A DNA stretch of 39,148 nucleotides from an uncultured bacterium (lineage in GTDB: Bacteria > Patescibacteriota > Gracilibacteria > Absconditabacterales > Absconditicoccaceae): positions 1 to 39,148 of the forward strand of contig CAJZIX010000011.1 in assembly GCA_916049765.1 (NCBI GenBank). Reading direction: 5' to 3'. Each line of letters begins with the position of its first letter. Positions within the stretch are counted from its first letter, which is position 1. The translations under genes were made by a program, and so were the position numbers. The notes under the pieces were generated by a model that was given only the letters and a program-made list of their open reading frames with translations, was not told the DNA's origin and ran no database searches. Below, in pieces: positions 19,110 through 31,871 of this stretch.

Positions 19110-20246
19110 TTAATTTTCCCATTTAAAATTAGTTATAAAGCTTTCAAAAGCTTCTACTAGAAGATTTTTATCATCATCAGGTAGTTCTCTTCATTCTAAT
19201 TCAGATAATCTATTATGACTATAGTGATTTAAGAGTTTAACAAATGCTTGTCTATTTTCTCAGCTAACGCAATCGTACCAATTATCATAACCCAAAAAAT
19301 TTGAAGTTTTTTCAAGCAATGCTCTGAATAAATTAAAATGATATTTTTCAACAGCATTATCGTTAATTGCTTTTTGAAGAATGTCTTTTACTCGTAAATG
19401 ATAAGAAAAAGGGGATTCTCCTTGTTTTTTTAGTTTAAAGATTTGACTATTTTTTGAAAGACTAAATCATTTGAAATTTATCTCCGTTACTTTCTTATCT
19501 CCATTATTATTTACTTTCTTCAAAGAATTTACTATCACATTAAAGAATAGAGCATGATGAGTTGTAATCAAAAATTTAATTTGATTATTTTGATTTGATT
19601 TTATAATTTCTATTAATTTTAGAGCAACTGTTATAATTCTTGTGTCATCAATAGAGGAAACAGGATCATCTATAATGATGTATTCTAAATCATTAAACTT
19701 ATCTGTAGATCTATCAGATTTATTTGTTGATAATTCCGAAACCACTTCCTCTAAAATTGTATAAAACACAGACCAGACAAAGATGCTTTCTTCCCCTCTA
19801 GAAATTTTTATATTATCGGCACTAGCATCATCACCAGATGCAATTTTAAATTTTACTTCTCATTCATCAAAATCAAAAGCTGGTTCAATCTTTATAGATT
19901 GTTCTCCCATAATATCTCTAAAATTATCAATAATCTTAGTTTCTAGTCATTGATCTTGCACTAATTTTATAATTTCATGATTTTTATTAAAACGAAGAAT
20001 GTAATTTTCATTATCCCATGTAAAAATATCTTCAAAAAAAGCATTATAAGATATTTTTTTTATTCATTCATTTTCTCAGTCTCCCTGAGTATTATCACTT
20101 TCACTGTTGCCGATTTGATTTGATAATCTCGTTTTCCCAATTCCATTAAAGGCATAGATGGCAATTATTCTTTTCTTGTCAGTTTGGGCATCAAGTTTAT
20201 TTTGTATATTTGTTGCCACTTCTTCAAGGGAATTAAATTCTTCCAT
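19110..20246 (-). CDS. prrC: PrrC-type tRNA anticodon nuclease with ABC-like ATPase domain
   Basis: 378 residues between hsdS and hsdR, exactly the place of prrC in known prr loci. The N-terminal ATPase has Walker A FNGIGKTR (residues 33-40), an ABC-signature-like ISRGEESIFVW, Walker B YIIIDDPVSSIDD and a switch-type ITTHHALFF. The C-terminal part carries FRALLEKTSNFLGY and NHYSHNR. Here R308, E312 and H344 are spaced as R320, E324 and H356, the essential nuclease triad of E. coli PrrC. PrrC is held silent by the type I enzyme and cuts the anticodon loop of tRNA-Lys when phage inactivates restriction; the tRNA target here is unknown. Seven TGA-Gly codons show it is decoded by the host code. 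ATG 20246 lies two bases from the upstream stop. Confidence 0.85.
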
Positions 20247-20248
20247 AT

Positions 20249-20860
20249 TTATTCTTTTAAAGGTGTAAAAGTTAAGAGCTGATTTCTATAATATTCATAT
20301 TGTTTTCTTCTTGCTTCTAGCTCAGCCGGAAGTCCAGTGGAAAGATCATGTACTAAAGTATCAAATTTATCAAGGATTGCAACGATTTTTTGCTGTTTTT
20401 CTGGTGAAGGAATTGGTATTTTGAAATTTTTAAAAGCTGACATATCAACAGATGCAAAGCTTGACTTTGTTATATTTTTTAAGCACCATTGATCTAACTT
20501 ATAAAAGTAATAAAATATAAATTTCATATCTAACATGTTTTTATACTCGCTAAGTAATGAAAGCGATACAAATCTTTGGTTTGCTATATGCTTAACTTTA
20601 ATTAAGGCATGTTCTCATATTGTAGCAGAGGTTGCTACAATAATTGAATTTGCTGGGAAAAGTTTTCTTCATTTGACCCCTTGCAGATTGACGGATTGGA
20701 GTGATTTATCTAAAATATATCCATTTTCTCTAATGTCTTCCATTCTAAACCAAGGAACTGTTCAATTTTCCCAATACTTCGGATTTGATTTTGAAGGAGT
20801 ATATCAATTTTTCATTTCGAAGACCTCTCCCAAGCTTTTCCATTCAACTTTTTCAAGCAT
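20249..20860 (-). CDS. hsdS: Third HsdS target-recognition module, out of frame with hsdS
   Basis: About 203 residues forming one half of an HsdS: a recognition domain starting WKSLGEVFEMKNGYTPSK, with PWFRMEDIRENG, and a typical conserved helical end (IPIPSPEKQQKIVAILDKF, LPAELEARRKQYEYYRNQLL). It ends at TAA 20249, two bases before prrC. The frame is open further upstream through the CT tract at 20938-20964, but hsdS enters that tract in another frame. Gain of one CT unit or loss of two would fuse the two into one protein of about 617 residues. ATG 20860 is the first internal start and could give an independent half-subunit. It may be silent cassette material, an alternative fusion partner or a separately made half-HsdS. 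Confidence 0.75.
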
Positions 20861-20909
20861 CTTTTGGAAGACTTCAGCATATTTCTTGCTTTCTTCGGTC
20901 GCAAGTCTT

Positions 20910-22100
<1,191 letters not shown>

Positions 22101-22113
22101 GGGCTAATAAAAT

Positions 22114-23088
22114 TTATTGTAAAGATTCTAAAAAACTTTGGAATAATGGTTTTGTTTTCTCATCAATGGTATACATAAAAGGATCCTTTTCGTAAATACT
22201 ACAATTATCATATTCTGAGATAGCTTTTTCAATAATTTCTTTATTTGGTCAGCAAAGATACCAATCACAGTTTTTAGGGATGCGGTATAGTGCTGTTCAT
22301 TCCATTGATTCGCTTTCTAGTCTATTTGGTCATACTGTCGTATGGTTATTACCTATTATTGCTCATGCTCAAAGAAAAATAACATTTTTATCTAAAAATT
22401 CTTGCGGGATATCTGCGTCTGGATGAGGATATTCAATCACTAAAGCAATACTTTTACTTAAAGGAAAAAAAAGATTTGATCATGGACTATTAAGGAGCTC
22501 CGTTAAATTATTTCATGCTTGACTATTGGCTCTTACATGAAAGATTGAATCTCAAATAAAAAATGGTTCATCTTCTGAGTGTAAAATCTTCCAATTCCAA
22601 TGATCAGTAAGCAATTTCTGAAAAAAAGGAGATAATCCAGAAATAACTTTATCGGTAATTGATTTTAATAAATGTATTTCTTCTTCCGTATTACTTGTCC
22701 CTTTTATTTCCCAGTATTTATGAAATAATATTTTCCAAAGAGAAAATTTCATAATGTCTAATAAGAGCTGTTTATCATCTGGAGTAAAGTTATATTTTCA
22801 CTCTTCTACCTTCCCTAATATTTCATTAAGTAATAAAGTATATCTATGTTCAAAATCATTTCATAATTCGTGTTCGAGGTCATCAGATCGTTGTATTCAA
22901 TCTCTATCATCATGTGGTTCAAAATAATTGAAAACATCTTTCTCATAACCAATACTTTCAGTATTTCTTTCTCATTGATAGTGAAACTCTCAATCCTTTT
23001 TTTCAAAAAAATGAAGCTTTCAATCTCAATTACAAAAGCTTTTGGTATATCCCTGCCAAATAATATGACATCTTCTAGTTGTGGACAT
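22114..23088 (-). CDS. DUF4238-like protein in the restriction operon
   Basis: 324 residues. The N-terminus (CHIIWQGYTKSFCNGDGKLHFFEKKDGEF) has the HyvpqfyLrnF-type opening and the following short beta strands of DUF4238 proteins, and the middle (HELGNDFEHRYTLLLNEIL) fits its helical part; near the C-terminus PNRLESESMEGTALYRIPKN is typical of the family. About fourteen TGA codons, mostly at turns, are read as Gly. A competing open frame (22815-23006) inside it is not favoured, because only this frame continues into clear protein on both sides. DUF4238 has no known activity and is found near defence genes. It lies between rhuM and hsdS, ATG 23088, stop TAA 22114, and is likely part of the operon. 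Confidence 0.7.
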
Positions 23089-23134
23089 GGCTATATATTT
23101 TTAAGAAAAATAAATTTGTCTCTCAATTGTTTTG

Positions 23135-24133
23135 TTATTTTTTTACCTTTTTTTCAATTTGTTTTTGCAATGATTTGGTGACTTCTAAATACTCTTTTTC
23201 CACCGGAGAAAGTGTTTTTATCTGATATTTATGATATTCCCATTCTGCTTTCTTAACTGCTTGTTGATGGCTTTTTGTCCCTGCATTTTTCAATACTCAT
23301 TTCCCATAATTTTCAGCAAATTTATCTAATTCATGAACCCAATCAATCATTTTCATAGGAATATGTTCTTGTGCTTTAAGCTCTGCAAGATCAAAAAAAG
23401 CTGAAACCATACGATTGAGGCGAAAGAGCTCGTCTTCAGTTAAGTAATTTTTTGCGATAATTATGTCAGATTTTACGGGGATTTCTCCTGCAAAGTTCGT
23501 CAATCCCATAAACTCTTTTTCTGCATCTGCACGCTCATAAATCGTCTCTGCAGCAGTTTTTTGATTGGTAGCGTAATGGAGCTTATTTTGCACCATCTTA
23601 AAAAAAGATATCGTTTCAAGCGCATTTTTGTCATAATCTATACTAGTAGCATAGAGATCAAGCACTTGACGGTAGATTACTTTTTCACTACTGCGGATAT
23701 CACGGATACGATCAAGCAATTCTTTCCAGTAATTTCCTCCAGCATTTCCCTTGAGCCTTTCATCATCCATGGTAAATCATTTGATGATGTATTCTTTTAA
23801 TTTTGCAGTTGCTCGCTTTCTAAAATGAGTTCATTGCAATGATTTTACTCTATATCCGACAGAGATAATTACATCAAGATTGTAGTAGTTAGTTGGTTTT
23901 GTAGAAAATCCGGAATTCCCGGATAATCTAATTTTTTGCATTGTTTCTTCTTGAAAAAGTTCTCATTCATGATAAATATTTAATATATGTTCATTGATGG
24001 TTTTTACGCTTTTATCAAAAAGAATAGCCATTTGCTCTTGTGTGAGCCAAACGGTTTCGTTCTCTAGTTGAACTTCTAACTTAAAATTACCATCTCATCA
24101 TTCATAAATAAGTAGGCTTCATCTTCCATTCAT
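23135..24133 (-). CDS. rhuM: RhuM family protein
   Basis: 332 residues with the strongly conserved RhuM sequence: LENETVWLTQEQMAILFDKSVKTINEHI (a helix-turn-helix-like start, residues about 20-50), STKPTNYYNLDVIISVGYRVKS, TMDDERLKGNAGGNYWKELLDRIRDIRSSEK, YERADAEKEFMGLTNF and a C-terminal helical part. RhuM was first noted on a Salmonella pathogenicity island; it is common beside type I restriction genes and its activity is unknown. ATG 24133 is chosen; the frame is open further upstream to a TTG (24171-24173) that overlaps the hsdM stop, so translation coupled to hsdM is possible. Five TGA-Gly codons. Stop TAA 23135, 46 bp before DUF4238. Confidence 0.88.
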
Positions 24134-24167
24134 ACCAAATAAATTTAAAATAAAACTATCTTTTAAA

Positions 24168-25718
24168 CTAATTTCCTTCAATCTCTGCTACGATCTCATC
24201 AATTGCTTTTCTCAATTCGGACTGCCTAGCTACAATCTCTGTAATCCTTACATTAAGCTCTTTGATATCAATAATCTCCTTAGTATCTTTTTGCTCTACA
24301 TAGCTACTTACTGCAATATTGTAATCATTTTCTGCGATAGTACTATTATCTACGAGCTTAGAAAAATATTTCACATCTTGACGATCAATGTAAGCATTCA
24401 GAATTTTTTTACGATTTTCTTCGCTGAGAGTATTTTTGGCATTTCATCTGATAAATTCAGCCGATGCATCAATAAAGAGGGTTTTGTTGTCCTTTTTACT
24501 TTTCTTTAACACAATGATACAGGTCGCAATAGAGGTTCCAAAGAATAAATCAGGAGGGAGTTGGATAACCGTATCTACATAGTTATTTTCAATTAAATAT
24601 TTCCTGATTTTTGCCTCTGCTCATCCACGGTAGAGGACTCAAGGAAATTCAACAATAGCAGCCGTTCCACTCGTAGAAAGCCATGAAAGCATGTGCATCG
24701 TAAAGGCAAGATCAGCTTTACTTTTTGGTGCTAAAACTCCAGCAGGAGAAAAACGAGGATCATTGATTAAAAGTGGATTTTCATCTCACTCCCATCTGAT
24801 AGAATAAGGAGGATTTGAAACAATCGCATCAAATGGCTCTTCATCTCGGTGTTTTGGATGCATTAAAGTATCTCCATGAGCAATATTAAACTTTTCATAG
24901 TTGATATCATGGAGAAACATATTGATACGACAGAGATTGTAAGTCGTGATGTTGATTTCTTGTCCATAAAATCAAAGTCTGACATTATCTTTTCCCAATA
25001 CTTTCGCAAATTTTAAAAGTAAAGAACCTGAACCACAAGCTGGATCGTATACTTTATTCACTTCCTTTTTGCCAGCGGTAGTGATTTCTGCCAATAGTTC
25101 ACTGACTTCTTGAGGAGTAAAAAATTCTCATCCAGATTTTCAAGCATTACTTGCATACATGGTCATCAGATATTCATAGGCATCACCAAAAGCATCAATG
25201 GTATTGTCCGCATAGTTTCATAATTGTAAATCAGCAATTGATTCCAAAAGTTCAGTCAGTTTTTTGTTCCTTTGCTCTACGGTGTTTCCAAGCTTATTGG
25301 AATTTACATTAAAATCATCAAAAAGCCCTTTGATATCTTCTTCGCTTTCGGTCCCATTAGCAGAGGATTCTATGTTTTTGAAAATCTTTGAAAGGGTCTC
25401 ATTGAGATTCGGATCATTTTTAGCATGCTTTACTACATTTACGAAAAGTTCACTTGGCAAGATATAGAATCCTTTTTCTTTGACGGTATCTGCACGACCA
25501 AATTCTGCCTGTTTATCATCAAGTTTTGTATAGTCAAAATTTTCATCTGGCTCGTTATCATTGATATATTTCGTTAAATTTTCGCTGATAAAGCGATAAA
25601 AAAGCATACCGAGGACATATTGCTTAAAGTCCCAACCATCAACGGATCATCTTAATTGATTAGCTATTTGCCAAATAGATTTATGAAGTGCTGCTCTTTC
25701 TTGATCTTTAGTTGTCAT
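24168..25718 (-). CDS. hsdM: Type I restriction-modification methyltransferase HsdM
   Basis: 516 residues, standard for HsdM, an adenine-N6 methyltransferase acting with HsdS. The N-terminal helical domain begins ERAALHKSIWQIANQLRG and has QYVLGMLFYRFISE. The SAM-binding motif I is DPACGSGSLL (about residue 216), the catalytic motif IV is SNPPYSIRW (about 288), and ADLAFTMHMLSWLSTSG and FPGVLYRGGAEAKIRKYL follow. The C-terminal coiled part (ELNVRITEIVARQSELRKAIDEIV) resembles other HsdM ends. Eight TGA-Gly codons, at positions such as GNYADN and LFFG-type turns. It is the first core gene of the minus-strand system; ATG 25718, TAG 24168. An AT-rich 137-bp gap with TATAAA-like boxes precedes it and probably holds the operon promoter. 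Confidence 0.95.
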
Positions 25719-25855
25719 AAAGTAAGACTTTATACATATAAAATAAATATAATGCGCTAAAGAGTAGGTATTTAAAGATAAAAAACAAGATGTTTATATT
25801 TATAGATGAAGATAAAATAAAGAGCGCCTCCATTATGTAAAATGTTCGCAATAAT

Positions 25856-26578
25856 TTATATTGCATCTTTCATTAAACAATCACATCAGTAAGCAATAAG
25901 AGTCTTGAAATTTCCTTCTTGGAACCAAAATGCTGATAAGTTCTTTCTTAAATCTTGATGAAGAGGGTATCATTTATCTTCTCATGCCATGAATTTTTTA
26001 CATTCTACATTGAGAATTACCGTAAGCGACTCTTTGAGAAATTCAAATTGTTCCCGGGTAAGCCTACTCATTGGAGGAGTATCTTTAAAATAATGGAGAA
26101 CTTGAAAATGCTGTAATTCATGGAGAAAATTTCAAAGTATATTTTCAGGAGATCGGAAAACACAGCTCCAAAATTCTCCAGTTTCTTTATTATAAGGTCA
26201 ACGAGGAAAGGTCGTTAAATTCAGAATAAAATCTTTTCTATAGAGCGGAAACCCTGTCATATCCTCCATAGCGAGACAGGCTTCTTGTAAATGGGTATTG
26301 ATTTTTTCTTGTATGATGTTTTTATAGTTTGTTATTAGTCCTTTTTTCTCTTCATAGATACCTTCAAGAACCGGATACATAAATTTCTTAGCTTCTTCAA
26401 AATTGTTTCCAACGAGTTGCTCTATAATAGGTTGATATTCAGGGGAAACTCCAAGTTTCCAATCTTTCCCATGACTGAGCTTATTGCATCCATCCACCCA
26501 ATTTTTCAGGTCTTTCTTGAGATCGAGCTTTATTTTCGATGGAAAACATATTGATCTTGAGAGAACTAAAGATACCAA
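25856..26578 (-). CDS. Unknown protein with an HELQH zinc-peptidase-like motif
   Basis: About 240 residues with no recognised family. The middle contains ILGNFLHELQHFQVLHYF (about residue 150), whose HELQH fits the HExxH metal-binding pattern of zinc peptidases; no obvious third ligand motif is seen. Otherwise it is helical and charged, with several Trp, Cys and Phe. Four TGA codons are Gly. Start is uncertain: the frame opens after a TAA and has no ATG before the motif region, so TTG 26578 is the likeliest; GTG codons further in are alternatives. Stop TAA 25856. It precedes hsdM by 137 bp on the same strand and may or may not belong to the defence island. Confidence 0.5.
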
Positions 26579-26661
26579 AAAAATAATTATTTTTTACCTA
26601 GAAGTAATACGATCTTTTAAAAAAGAAAATATGAGAGTCCTACTTACCAAAGTTAAATATC

Positions 26662-26967
26662 TTATAATCAAGTATCTCCTTTTTTTCCTTCCCAAATAGC
26701 TTCTGGAACGACTTTTCCTTTTATGATCAAAATCCCTTCGGCAGTCAGTCTTTTCTCTTTCTCTACTAATCCTAGAGCATATCCTGTAAGTTTCCCATCG
26801 CTTCCAACGACCTTACAGCAAGGATAACGATTAGGAAAGGGATTTGCTCTCATAATCATTCCAATCGTTCTTGGATGCAGTCAGAATTTTTGGGCAAGAT
26901 GCTTATAAGTCGTGACTTTCCCATAGGGAATCTTCAGAAGATAGTCGTAAATAGCTTGTCTGTCCAT
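26662..26967 (-). CDS. MGMT-like DNA-binding protein (alkyltransferase family)
   Basis: 101 residues covering only the DNA-binding domain of the O6-alkylguanine alkyltransferase family. It begins with AIYDYLLKIPYGKVTTYKHLA, then HPRTIGMIMRANPFPNRYPCCKVVGSDGKLTGYALG. The active-site sequence is PCCKV in place of PCHRV: the acceptor Cys is kept, but the His of the Cys-His-Glu relay is Cys and the Arg is Lys. It may be a weak methyltransferase or an ATL-like protein that marks alkylated bases for repair. TGA encodes Gly in QKFGLHP and near the C-terminus (GDTGL), so it ends at TAA 26662. ATG 26967. It stands alone between the HELQH gene and the divergent giant gene. Confidence 0.8.
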
Positions 26968-27111
26968 GATTTTTAAAAAAGCTAAAAATCTGATAAAAGC
27001 TTAGGATTTTTGGAAAAAAAGTAAAGGAATTATTATATCATTTTTATTTGACTTGGCAAGTATTATTGCTATAAAAAATCTGAATTTCTGTCTTTTATTT
27101 TGGTTTTTGAA

Positions 27112-27117
27112 TATAAT
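27112..27117 (+). promoter_or_regulatory. Probable -10 box of the 1539-residue protein gene
   Basis: TATAAT in the context TTGAATATAATAAAG, 35 bp before ATG 27153. No clear -35 hexamer. This promoter would give a leader of about 28 nt. Confidence 0.45.
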
Positions 27118-27152
27118 AAAGTAAGGATTTTTATTTCTAGATAGCTGTGTTA

Positions 27153-30100
27153 ATGGCGAAGAAAACTGGCTCAAATACTCCAAATACTTCTAATCAAAGG
27201 AATATTTTGCCAGTAATTAAAAATCAGAATCTCTCTCAATATAATGATGATCTTTTTTCTGCTTTAAAAACCATAGAACCACAAAAATCTTGAGAAGAAC
27301 TCGTCAATGATCTTGAGCATGATTTTACGATTACTAATTGACAAGGGCTTCTTTCTAGGCTGACAGCAAAAGGACATCAGATTTCTTTTTGACTTTTGGC
27401 TGATGAAGAATTTTCGTTAGAGGAGCTTGAAAGGCTTAACCTTGGGGAAAATCCGTTTGTTTGAGATACCGATCCCTTGAAGCTTTGACTCGAGAAAGTA
27501 CTTGTAGAATATATTAAAACACAGTTCATTGCATGATTACCAGCAAAAATTAAGTCAGATTTTTCTGCTCGTGTACGTTATTATACCAATTCTTTATCAG
27601 AGCTTCTTTCTGCAATTCAACTTTTCCCAGATCAGATCAATGATCCTGAGCAAAAAAAGAAGTATACTGATTTTGTAGCCCAGTTTAGAATTACTTTTCA
27701 TAATCTCAAAACAGCCTTAGAAACAACTACTCCACCGATTGCCTTAGATGAGCTCAATAGCAAAAATTTCAATGATTGGTCAGAAAGTCAGCAGAAAACC
27801 TTTGATACCCTTTTTACAAAGACGGTTTTAGAAAGGTTAAGAGGGAGGGTTCAAATGATGAAAAATCTGACCAAGTCAACGGCAGAATTGTTTTCCAAAC
27901 CGCTTTTCCCATCGTCTATTATTTCAAAAAAATATCCTATAGACTATGAAGAACTCTATCAAAAAGCTCAAACTGATTATCCAGATATTGCTCAGCAAAT
28001 CGCGGATTTAGAAGACCAGATTGTTCAAGGGGGGGATTCTGATGCTTTAGGAAAACAAATTGAAGCTTGTTATCGGGAAATCTATCTTGAAGAGCTAAAA
28101 ACAAAGGATGCAAACCTGGCTGAAATTTTACAGCTATTACATGATCATAAGTTTGATTATGCTGTTTTGAATGAGAATCCAGCATTGAGGTCAGCTTTTT
28201 TTGATTTTCTCATAGAAACAAAAGTTGAACAGATGGAGGATGAGCATACTCTGGAGCTTTTTGGTAATGATCCTGATCAGTTAAAAGACTTTCTGAAGCA
28301 ACTTGTCGATTTCTCAAGTGATACCTTGAATGTTAATGGCTATACTTTTAAGATTCAAAGAGAGCTTTTGGATGGAGCAAATCTTGCTTTAGATTCTTTG
28401 TGGGAGTTTGCAAATAATAAGGAGTTACCATTAAAAATTACCCTTTCTGAAGTTAATACAGCAGGGCTATGAGTAGCAGATCGCGAACTCTTTGATCATT
28501 TATTTATCGCTGATGCTGAAGGAAACGGTCAGCCTTGAACCTATGATAAAGTTGAATTGAAGGGGGAAAAGATAGGAAAGCTTTTAGTACTTTTGAAAAT
28601 GGGGGCTACTAATGTACAAGATTCGCTTGATCCAGAATCTGAATCTGCAAAGAAACGAAAAAAATTTCAAGAGGATCTCCAAAAACAGCATGAGATCACA
28701 AAAAACACGAGAAAATTGCATAACAAAGGTGCGTCTGAAGATTCTTCCGAGGATATCAATGAAGAAGAGTCAAAAAACACTACTCCAGAAGGGAAAAGAA
28801 AAGCCTTTTTGGAGGCATGGAAAGGTATGAGAGGAGAGAAATCAGAGGCTTCAGATGCGGGATTTGTTATAGGGGCAGAAGTGTATTTTACGCACACGGA
28901 AAGTAGTTTGCCTCCTTATACGAATGGGGCAAATGCTTGGAAAAAATTTAGAATTACTGACATCGATCGAGTAAACGGAACTTTTAAGGCTAAATGTTAT
29001 GGAACAGAATTAAAACTCTGATCTTGAGAGGAAGGGAAAGAATTTGATTTTCATTTTGAAGATTTTGAAAACTTCTTTATCAATAATGATAAACTCTTAG
29101 AAAAACCGTTTAAGATGCTTCCTTGAACTCATGATCTCAAAACGACGTATGACAAAATGTTAGAGGGAGGAATTTGTAGTGAGAATTTGTTTAGGGATGC
29201 TCAATTTGAAGATGGAAAACTCAAGCTCACAGAACTTAACACTGAGGGGAAGGAAATTACCGAAGAAGTAAAATATTTTGGGCATGATGGAGATGGTGAT
29301 CCTAAAAAGGCAGTTCTCTATGAAACCAAATGGAATTCTGATCATACCGTTACAGTTAAGTCTACAAACTTTTTAAATAAAGAGGGAGAGGCAAGATATC
29401 ATGAAAAAAAGATGTCTTATCCAGACTTTTTGATTTTTCTTCAAGAAAAGCAACTGACGCCAAAAACAGCAGCAATTGCAGAAAGAGAAAAACAGAAGAT
29501 CGATGATATTCATTCTTCTCAGCATAGAAAACTTAAACGAGTTAGTATTCATTCTCTAGTTTTTTCAGTAAAGAATATTTGGAAAAAAATAAACGACGGG
29601 GTAAGTAATTACCAAAAATCTCAAGACGAAGCTTGCTTAGATTGGTTTACTGGGGACGTGGGAATCTATAAACTCCTTAATAAAGGATTATGATGGATAG
29701 CTCCAGCTTTGAGTGATACCTTAACTGCTCTTCAGGACGGAGTTGTGGCTGAAAAAGAGAAGAAAAATTGGGGCTCTATTGAACACCGATTAAAAATTTT
29801 CAAAGGGGTCGAGTTCCCTGATATTTTCTCTAGTGGAAAAGATCCTGCTACAGGACAAAGATTGAGTCAACTTGATGCTTGTCTCCCAAAAGGGAAAACG
29901 CTTAAAGATATTCTGATTTCTCGTCAATGTGTAATTAATAATGGAGCGCTTAGACCTATTATGGCTGCGGCAATGATTGCTAATCTCAAACAAGGGAAAG
30001 GGCTATATCGTGGAATGTCAGAATATGATAATCAAGCACTTTGGGTTCAGTGTCTTTTAGGACCTGAGCATTATCAGAGATACCTTGAATATAGAAAAAG

Positions 30101-31772
30101 AATTCAGGCTGATATTGATAGTGGAGCTGGTGATGCAGATCAATTGAGAGATCTTTTGGTAAAGTCAGAAGTAAATTATATTGTTTGGAATATTCAAAAT
30201 GCTCATGGGAAAGATAAATATTTTGGTTCTGTGGGCGATGAAAATAGACAAGCACTCAAAAAGATTTATTCTAATGAATTTGCAAACCAGTTGAATAGTG
30301 CAGCAGAGGAGATTACTGGACATGGGGCTGTTGAATGAGCTTATGGTAAGTATAAAAAAATGAATACCTTTAATGTCGTAGAGGAAGAATTTAAAAAAAA
30401 TATTGCATCGAGTAGAATTGAAAGCGGTCTGTGAGCTTTGAAAAGGATGGGAGAGTTGGCAAAAACAAAACAACAAAGACAGGCTCTTGAGGCAGCAATG
30501 TCCTATATTACAATGACAGGGATTCTCAATAAATATGCTGGTAAAGAAACGATGACTTGGTTTGACGGGCTGGCAAGGTCGTTAATGCTTCCAACGGCAT
30601 TTTTTGCAGATAAACCTTTTCATCAGCATTATGCTTGGCATCTGCTTGATCAGGTTCCTGTTCAGCCGAGATTTTCTGAAGCAATGAAAGAGGAGAATCT
30701 GACTGAATCTAGATTTAGTAAAAATTCTGCTGAGGTCCCTTATAAGGCATTTCTTGGAATTTTATTGAAGTGGCGATCAAATAACGCAGATACGATTGAT
30801 GATTATTTCCTTTCACTTAAAACGAAGGAGCACAAAAATGATCCTATTCTCAATAAAGTGAAAGAGGTGCTTTGGGAGAAAAATCCAGATAATCTTGATC
30901 CAAGCTGGAGATCTAAACCAAAACTGACTGGACATTTTGGACTTAATCAAACTCCAGCAGTGATTGAACAAAATAAGAGCTATGGTAAGTCTGGATTTGA
31001 TGGAAAAGATGAAGATGAAAGAAATGATAAAGCAACCTTCTGGAAAGAGCTAAAAGCAAATTTGGAAAAAGCAAAATCTGATCCAGAAGTAAAGCCAGAA
31101 TTCTTCTTAAAACAGTTTAAAACTTGGTTTGGAAGAGATGGATTTTCAGATGTTAATGATGCTGAAAATATTTCAATGCTAAGGACGATTAGAGAGGTAA
31201 AAAGCCGTATCGGTAAAGAGATTGGTTTCCGCGATAGTCAAAATAATATGGATATTAAATGTCCTGCTCAATATGATACAAATGATGTAAAAAATCTGAT
31301 TTGGTATCTTTTTAAGGGTAAAGTATTAAAGCAAGGATCTTGTCAGCCCCCAAAAGAGTTTGATGATGTTTTAAAATTTTTTGTGAACTATTTTACTGAG
31401 CATTTTGATGAGATCGCATCGGAATCTGTTTTACGTTCTGTTTTTGGACAATGAGGAGCGATGTTTTTGGAGGAAAGTAAGGCAGAAAAGCTTGTCCCTT
31501 GGTCAGAATACGAAAGATATATTGGTAAAGAAGAGAATTTTTCTACTCCTCAGGAAGAAGAATTTGATCCAGATGTGACAGGAGGATTAACTTCAGAACA
31601 ACAACAAAAAAGACAAAAAGCATGGAAGAGAAGATATTATAGATCAGACCTTTTTATCAACAAAAGGCTTGTGGATATTGAAAAGCATCTTAAAAGAATC
31701 AATATTGCTGGTATTAAAAAATTGACAACAAAAGAAACTGCTGATGCAATTACTTATAGAAATGCTGCATAA
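27153..31772 (+). CDS. Giant protein of unknown function (1539 residues)
   Basis: A single frame of 1540 codons once about twenty-five TGA are read as Gly; it is cut into many pieces under the standard code. I see no signal peptide, no membrane helix and no nucleotide-binding or protease motif. The N-terminal 300 residues are Asn/Gln/Ser-rich and helical; a charged low-complexity segment follows (ARKL-like region with EDSSEDINEEESKN, about residues 530-550). A folded-looking part with short beta strands comes next (AEVYFTHTESSLPPY, KKFRITDIDRVNGTFKAKCYG, about 575-625). The rest is largely helical, rich in Trp, Phe and Tyr (TWFDGLARSLMLPTAFF, HQHYAWHLLDQVP), and the C-terminus is basic. It seems cytosolic. 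It lies upstream of secE-nusG with a 99-bp gap. Function unknown; a lineage-specific structural or scaffold protein is only a guess. Confidence 0.8.
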
Positions 31773-31871
31773 TTTTAATTTCCTTTCTTCAAAAGGGAGT
31801 ATTGTTTTTTAGCTTGCATTTATTAGGGAAATCTTTACTATTCTTTTTAGGTTTTTTATTTTTTTGCTTAT

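Noticed and set aside
22815..23006. Minus-strand ORF inside the DUF4238 gene
   Set aside because: It competes with a frame that continues with family-like sequence on both sides; it has no such continuation.
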